This document shows, in pieces, positions 59,507-64,000 of a stretch of 64,000 nucleotides of DNA. The number at the start of each line of letters is the position of its first letter. Position 1 is the stretch's first letter. The translations under genes and the position numbers were made by a program. The notes under the pieces were generated by a model. That model ran no database searches and was not told the origin of the DNA. It saw nothing but the letters and a program-made list of their open reading frames with translations. This DNA is from Streptomyces sp. NBC_01669 (GTDB taxonomy: Bacteria; Actinomycetota; Actinomycetes; Streptomycetales; Streptomycetaceae), in contig NZ_JAPEQG010000002.1 in the NCBI RefSeq assembly GCF_026339735.1, positions 496,001 to 560,000 of the forward strand, in the 5' to 3' direction.

Positions 59507-59623
59507 CCTCCCTGGCTGGTAGATGCGACCCGTAACCGCCCTGTCGTAGGGGGCAGTCGGGAGCGCGACAAGGTGTAGACGACTGAGCCAACAAGCTCGG
59601 TCGTTTACGGCCGAGAAGTTGAC
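59460..59623 (+). ncRNA. Putative omega/reRNA scaffold of the TnpB element
   Basis: The tnpB 3' end and right end should give the guide RNA; the next bases (from 59624, CTACAACGAGGAGATGC) would be its guide. A stem ACGACTGAGC / GCTCGGTCGT at 59579-59604 encloses CAACAA. Compared with the copy at 21557-21918, two changes in stems keep pairing (U-G here against C-G there), supporting an RNA structure. Limits are approximate. Confidence 0.55.
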
Positions 59624-60004
59624 CTACAACGAGGAGATGCTGGCGGCGCACCCCCCACTGTTGCTGGACCGTCCGGGCTCGGCGGTCGAGGAGCACGACG
59701 GCATCGCGGTGAAGCTGGCGCAGGCGCTGGGCGCGGGGGTCGCGTACATGGACGCCTGCGAGGTCGCCCTCCACATGGATCCGCAGTACCTGATCCGCGG
59801 GATCATGGACAACGCCCGCGGCCAGCGGTTCATCAACGAGGACACCTACCCCGGACGGATCGGTCAGGCCGCCCTCTTCCAGAGCAGGACAACCGGACGT
59901 TCCTCGTTCTCGACGAGGAGGGTTTCGAGGAGGCCCGCCGGGTCTCCGCCGCGCCGGACGTCCTCCAGCTGCGGCCGGCATGGGTGTGCGAGACGGCGGC
60001 CGAA
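59624..60004 (+). pseudogene. KstD-like FAD dehydrogenase, right fragment, frameshifted and truncated
   Basis: The frame resumes TYNEEMLAAHPPLLLDRPGS, VAYMDACEVALHMDPQYLIR and GQRFINEDTYPGRIGQAALF. After a one-base shift near 59880 it continues QDNRTFLVLDEEGFEEARRV and LQLRPAWVCETAAELE. It is then cut by the IS1182 at 60005. Both insertion elements therefore landed in this one gene, a second KstD-like dehydrogenase upstream of the hsa operon. Confidence 0.85.
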
Positions 60005-61411
60005 CTAGAAGACTGCTGAAAATCTTGTTGAGGGGCTGTTCGGCCGTAGGCCGGGCGGCCCCTTCTTCGTCATGGGGTGGCCGGGGCGAGGTGCCAGGTG
60101 GTGTTGGTGCGGGTGAGTCCGAGGTTGATCAGTCGGCGGAGGTTGAGGGCGGCGGCGCGGTGGTGGAGTGCGATGTTGTTGGCGATGACGCCTCGGTAGC
60201 GGACTCTGCGGTTGCCGTGGGCGACGAGCCAGGCGATGGCGCGTTCGACCGGGGGCCGCCATCGGCGGTATTCGTCCTGCCAGGCGGTGTCGGTGGCGGC
60301 CTGGACGCGGGCTGCGGTCAGCAGTTCGTGCTGAGGGTGGACGTTGATAACCCGTCCGGTCTTGGAGGTTGTGCAGCGTTCCCGCAGTGGGCAGCCGGTG
60401 CACAGCCGTTTGAACTGGGCGGTGCGGCCCCCGTCGGCCTTGGTGCAGCCCAGGTTCGCGGTCTGTCCGGCCGGGCAGGTCACGGTGGCGGCGTCGGTGT
60501 CGACGTGGAAGTCGTCGATGGTGAAGCCTCCTGGGACGGCCTGCCGCAACGGCGGCGGCTTGACCACCAGGACGTGGCCCTGGGCGGTCAGTTGTTCACG
60601 CAGGTCGCCGGTGCCGTAGGCGGAATCGCCGAGCACGGTCAGCGTCTCGCCCTCGCTGTGGTCTTTGTCGGCCAGCAGGTCCAGCGCGACGGCGGCCTCG
60701 TGGTTGTCCGGCCCGTAGCCGCTGGTTAACGCGACGGCAGTGAACAGTCCGGCCTCTGGCTCGAAGGACACGTGTCCTTTGAAGCCCTCCTGGTGGCGGG
60801 TTCGGTTCTTGTGGATGTGCCGGGCATCGGGGTCGACGGTGGACACCGTCCGGTCGGGCACGGTGCGCCTGGCGATACGCCAGCGTCCGTCGCGGCCGTC
60901 GGAGTCCTCGGCCGGCTCCACGTCCTGGCCTGCGACGAGAGCGAGAAGGCCCACCGCGTTCGCGGCCCGCTCGCCCAGCTCACGCTCGGGCAGACGGCCG
61001 AGCATGTTGAGCGCGTCGGTCACCAGGGCGTCGACCAGCGCCTCGCGGGCGGCTTCGTCATTCCAGGCGATCCTGGGTTTGCCGGGGTCGGTGTAGTCGT
61101 GAGCAGTACACCACCGGCCGGCGACCTCGCCGGCGCCGGGGACCTCACGGATCACGCGGCGGATCGCGGCCACGATCTGGGTGACGGTGTCCTGAGTGGC
61201 CACCGCATCGTCCAGGACGGTGGAGTCCAGCGCCCGGCGCTGCTTTCCTCTGAGGACACCGGTGGCAGTCACCACCTCTTTGACCTTGGTGAAAATCCGC
61301 GTCGGGTCGGCCGAGCGGGCGAGCCGGCGCCGGAAATAGGTCAGCAGCGAGGGATCGAAGGCGGTGTCGTACAGGCCCAGCCCGCAGGCGGCCTTCCAGC
61401 GCAGGTCACAT

Positions 61412-63149
61412 CAATGCCGGTGAGTTAGCGCGTCGGTGCAGGTCAGGCACTTGATGGTGCGGGGTTTGGGTGGGAATATCCCCTGGTGACGTTGCGTGAT
61501 CCGTCACTTCTGGTGATGTGTCGGCGGAGGCCGGGACACGGCAACGGAGTTCCCGGTAGGACAGAAGATCGACCAAGATCCGACTGTCCGCGAGGGAACT
61601 CCGTTGGGTACTCAGTGTGCCATCGTCCGCATGCCGTCTGCCATCACCGAGGGCAGCCAGGCTCCGTTGAACAGGCTGGTGGCCCCCACGGACCGGCGCT
61701 TTGGCGAGCACGTCCGTCTCGGCGTGTTGACCGAGGAGATCAGCCCTGAACTGGTTGACGAGGTCGTGGAGTTGACCGGATGCGGCGAGCGTCGCCGCCG
61801 GTTGTTGCCGGCCCGGGCGGTGATCTACTTCGTCCTGGCGTTGTGCCTGTTCAGCAGCTCCGACAGTGCCGGGCCGCCGGGATACCGGTCAGTCCTGCGC
61901 ACGTTGACGGAGAAGCTGCGGCATCTGCCGGGCCTGTGTGTGCAGCGCTTGCCCACCAGTTCGGCCCTGACACGGGCCCGGCAGCGGCTGGGCGACAAGC
62001 CGCTGCAGGCCCTGTTCGAGCGGCGGTGCGGCACGCTGGCCACGACCGTCACTCCGGGCGCGTTCGCCTTCGGGCTGCGGCTGATCGCCTGGGACGGCAC
62101 CGCGCTGGACGTCCCCGACACCCCGGCAAACGCAGCTGAGTTCGGCTTCACCGGCAAGGGCGGTGTCAACCAGAGCGGACACCCGCAGGTCCGCCTGATG
62201 GCCCTGACCGAATGCGGCACCCATGCCCTGGTCGACGCGGCCTTCGACGCCGTGGCCAGGTTCAGCGAGCACAAGCTCGCCCGCCGGCTGCTGGCCTCCC
62301 TGCGACCGGACATGCTACTGCTGGCCGACCGCAACTTCGCCGGACACCAACTGTGGGGCCTGGCCCGCGCCACCGGCGCCCACCTGGCCTGGCGGATCAA
62401 GAAGAACCTGGTCTTCGTGCCGCTGCGGGTGCTGTCCGACGGGTCCTACCTGTCCATCATGCGCACGCCCGCGGAGAACATCCGCCACGGCCAGGCCCGC
62501 GCGGCCGGACGCACCCTGCCCGAGCCTCCCCGGGGACACCTGGTACGGATCATCGAGTACACCGTCACCATCCACCCGCAGGCCGGCCCACCCCGCACCG
62601 AGACCTTCCGGCTGGTCACCAGCCTGCTGGACCACCGCCTCGCCCCGGCCCACCAGCTGGCGAGGGCATATCACCAGCGGTGGGAGATCGAAAACGGATT
62701 CGCGGAACTGAAGAACCGCCTGCGCGGCGCCGGATTCATCCTGCGCTCCAAGGCGCCCGAGCTGATCTACCAGGAGATCTACGCCCTCCTCACCGTCTAC
62801 CAGGCACTATGCGCACTGCAGACGCGCGCGGCAGAACACGGCGGGACCGATCCCGACCGGATCTCCTTCACCGTCACGGTGCAACTCGCCCGGCTCACCG
62901 TCGCCGCCCAGGCCGCAACCGACGCCACCACGCTGGACACCGCCCGCCGCGAAGTCACCACAGAGCTCTTGGCCGCCCTCCTCCCGCCCCGCCGCAACCG
63001 GCAGTGCCAGCGCATCAAGAAGCCGTCCAAAAACACCTTCGAGGTCAGAAAACGGGACCAGCCCCGCACTCCCAGTAACGTCCGCTACACACTCAAAGTC
63101 ACCAAGCACCCAACCTGACCTGCACCAACGCGCTAACTCACCGGCATTG
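61412..63149 (+). mobile_element. Complete IS4-family insertion sequence
   Basis: The ends are 36-bp inverted repeats with one mismatch (61412-61447 and 63114-63149). The target duplication CAGGTCACAT is at 61402-61411 and 63150-63159. The 1,738-bp element carries one intact transposase. The perfect repeats and duplication imply a recent insertion into the IS1182. Confidence 0.95.
61604..63118 (+). CDS. IS4-family transposase
   Basis: The 504-residue protein starts at TTG 61604 with GAGGGAA six bases upstream; ATG 61631 is an alternative. It has an N-terminal Insert-element domain (FGEHVRLGVLTEEISPELVD), then DDE residues: Asp in LIAWDGTALDVPDT, Asp in MLLLADRNFAGHQ, Glu in the YREK-type motif YHQRWEIENGFAELKN. 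All are intact. The enzyme cuts and pastes the element. Confidence 0.93.
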   Translation: MGTQCAIVRMPSAITEGSQAPLNRLVAPTDRRFGEHVRLGVLTEEISPELVDEVVELTGCGERRRRLLPARAVIYFVLALCLFSSSDSAGPPGYRSVLRTLTEKLRHLPGLCVQRLPTSSALTRARQRLGDKPLQALFERRCGTLATTVTPGAFAFGLRLIAWDGTALDVPDTPANAAEFGFTGKGGVNQSGHPQVRLMALTECGTHALVDAAFDAVARFSEHKLARRLLASLRPDMLLLADRNFAGHQLWGLARATGAHLAWRIKKNLVFVPLRVLSDGSYLSIMRTPAENIRHGQARAAGRTLPEPPRGHLVRIIEYTVTIHPQAGPPRTETFRLVTSLLDHRLAPAHQLARAYHQRWEIENGFAELKNRLRGAGFILRSKAPELIYQEIYALLTVYQALCALQTRAAEHGGTDPDRISFTVTVQLARLTVAAQAATDATTLDTARREVTTELLAALLPPRRNRQCQRIKKPSKNTFEVRKRDQPRTPSNVRYTLKVTKHPT

Positions 63150-63420
63150 CAGGTCACATCGCAGTTCCTGGACTGTCTCGAAGTCCGACAGCCCCTGCAG
63201 GCTCTGCAGTACCACCGTCGCGGCCAGCACCTGCGGCGGCAACGACGGCCGTCCGTTGGCCGACGGATACATGTCCGCGAAGAACTCCGGCGGGAACAGC
63301 ACCTCACGATGCTCGGCCAGGAAAGCGAACACACTCCCTGCCGGGATCAACTCCCGGCAGGTCTCCCACACATCCGGCCCGACCATCTCCCCGGCCCATT
63401 CCCCCTGCATGCTCACAAGA

Positions 63421-63450
63421 CTGGCCCCGGACCTGCCGGTCCGGGGCCAG
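63421..63450. terminator. 13-bp hairpin at the right end of the IS1182
   Basis: CTGGCCCCGGACC pairs perfectly with GGTCCGGGGCCAG around TGCC, just upstream of the minus-strand transposase start. It may block outside transcription from entering the transposase gene, a common IS feature. A similar GGGGC...GCCCC stem lies near 60036-60066. Confidence 0.7.
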
Positions 63451-63542
63451 AACGCAAAAGATTTTCAGCAGTCTTCTAGACGAGTCATTCCGAATGCTGA
63501 CGGTGTGTCCGGGAACGCAGACAGGGCGTCCAAGATCGTTGT

Positions 63543-64000
63543 GTGACGAACAACCTGGACGCCCTGCTGACCGCACTGTACGTGAAGATCGACGACGAGA
63601 TCGGAGGTACCCGATGGCTTGGCCGACCGCCGCAGCTGACGGATTCTGAGCTGGTCACCCTTGCCGTGGCGCAGGCTCTGCTGGGCTTCACCTCGGAGTC
63701 CCGCTGGCTGCGGTTCGTGGACTCCCGACTGGGAGCGATGTTCCCGTACGTGCCCAAGCAGCCAGGCTGGAACAAGCGGCTGCGGGCAGCGTTGCCGCTG
63801 GTCAAGAAGGCAATACGGCTACTGGCCGTCGATACGGACTTCTGGTTCGACAACCACTGGATCATCGACTCCACGCCGGTGGAGTGTGGCCGCTCGCGTC
63901 CGACGGTGAAGCGGTCGGACATGGCCGGCTGGGCCGGATACGGGTACTGCGCCTCGCACTCCCGGTTCTTCTGGGGCCTGCGCCTGTTCCTGGTGTGCAC
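63543..64000 (+). CDS. IS982-family transposase, cut by the right edge
   Basis: From GTG 63543 the 152 visible residues read VTNNLDALLTALYVKIDDEI, LTDSELVTLAVAQALLGFTS, RWLRFVDSRLGAMFPYVPKQ, NHWIIDSTPVECGRSRPTVK and GYGYCASHSRFFWGLRLFLV. IDSTP holds the first catalytic aspartate. The left inverted repeat probably begins near 63480. The remainder is outside the window, so intactness cannot be judged. Confidence 0.85.
   Translation, partial: MTNNLDALLTALYVKIDDEIGGTRWLGRPPQLTDSELVTLAVAQALLGFTSESRWLRFVDSRLGAMFPYVPKQPGWNKRLRAALPLVKKAIRLLAVDTDFWFDNHWIIDSTPVECGRSRPTVKRSDMAGWAGYGYCASHSRFFWGLRLFLVC

Larger units (their letters stand above)
58203..59623 (+). mobile_element. TnpB-only IS605-family element with defined ends
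   Basis: Removing 1,421 bases from 58203 to 59623 restores the interrupted FAD dehydrogenase frame (GGF-TYNEEML). The left flank ends TTCAC, the likely target-adjacent motif. The left end has a GGCC-TTCA-GGCC hairpin near 58223-58240. The right end is TTGAC. The element carries only tnpB; transposition would need a TnpA in trans, such as that at 15140. A 362-base partial copy lies at 21557-21918. The boundary is uncertain by one C. Confidence 0.9.
60070..63416 (-). pseudogene. IS1182 transposase gene, interrupted by an IS4-family insertion
   Basis: The N-terminus (from ATG 63416: EWAGEMVGPDVWETCRELIP, FPPEFFADMYPSANGRPSLP, LQGLSDFETVQELRCDL) is separated from the rest by 1,738 bases plus a duplicated 10 bases. 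Beyond, the frame continues RWKAACGLGLYDTAFDPSLL, RALDSTVLDDAVATQDTVTQ, GFKGHVSFEPEAGLFTAVAL, VLGDSAYGTGDLREQL and ends at 60070. The two halves are in the same frame once the insertion is subtracted. It is typical of IS1182 (DUF772 start, DDE with long C-terminal domain). Confidence 0.9.
60009..63475 (-). mobile_element. IS1182-family element carrying a nested IS4-family element
   Basis: Perfect 18-bp terminal repeats AAGACTGCTGAAAATCTT lie at 60009-60026 and, inverted, at 63458-63475. They are flanked on both sides by CTAG (60005-60008 and 63476-63479), the palindromic 4-bp target typical of IS1182. The IS4 family element at 61412-63149 interrupts its transposase. Without the nested insertion it would be about 1.7 kb. 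Confidence 0.92.

Overview
The window is high-GC actinomycete DNA, most likely Streptomyces or a close relative. Evidence for this is the strong G/C preference at third codon positions, GGAGG-type ribosome binding sites with frequent GTG starts, many ATGA/TGATG gene overlaps, and families such as ECF42/DGPF pairs and QcrB/CtaD/CtaF. It looks like an accessory region (chromosome arm, island or large plasmid): catabolic operons alternate with at least a dozen insertion sequences or their remains, and several genes are cut by these elements.

Layout. 1-8.5 kb: a catabolic block with an amidohydrolase (cut by the left edge), aldehyde dehydrogenase, aryl-alcohol-type dehydrogenase, a self-sufficient P450-reductase fusion, an epoxide hydrolase and an XRE-cupin regulator. 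8.5-9.8 kb: a decayed IS6 and an IS200 remnant. 9.9-13.8 kb: two small unknown genes, then a coupled DGPF protein, ECF42-type sigma factor and alpha/beta hydrolase. 13.8-15.7 kb: an intact IS605-type element (TnpA and TnpB), followed by an integrase C-terminus and the 3' half of a tRNA-Arg, which reads as an old attachment site. 16.1-19.6 kb: a Tn3 transposase gene split by an element with two tyrosine recombinases and a protein phosphatase, itself damaged by a small IS3 derivative; then an arginase-family remnant.

19.9-21.5 kb: a cytochrome P450 preceded by a 32-codon gene with a strong ribosome binding site. Its product has two copies of the unit GAYG-x-x-DW. This looks like a P450-modified RiPP locus (precursor plus tailoring enzyme), with an intercistronic hairpin and a twin palindromic operator. 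It is the most interesting system in the window. 21.5-35 kb: mobile-element debris around a TetR-controlled SDR/hydrolase fusion, a lipoprotein, a membrane protein, a second TetR/SDR pair and an M4 peptidase.

35-40.3 kb: a CoA-dependent degradation operon (amidohydrolase, hydroxyacyl-CoA dehydrogenase, acetoacetyl-CoA synthetase, crotonase, truncated acyl-CoA dehydrogenase), divergent from a MarR regulator across two matching operators. 40.4-45.4 kb: esterases, including a secreted CocE-type hydrolase, and a zinc-ribbon protein. 45.7-49.5 kb: an extra set of respiratory genes, ctaD-ctaF facing qcrB. 49.8-50.1 kb: a secreted peptide with a repeated FNQHGK hexapeptide.

50.8-57.7 kb: a steroid ring A/B degradation operon on the minus strand, in transcription order hsaA, hsaD, hsaC, hsaB, a frameshifted MaoC-type hydratase, a KstD-type dehydrogenase and an SDR. 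58-60 kb: a second KstD-like gene cut by a TnpB-only IS605 relative. Its exact ends, target-adjacent motif and guide can be read from the split gene. 60-64 kb: an IS1182 carrying a nested IS4-family element with a clear 10-bp target duplication, and the start of an IS982-family transposase at the right edge.
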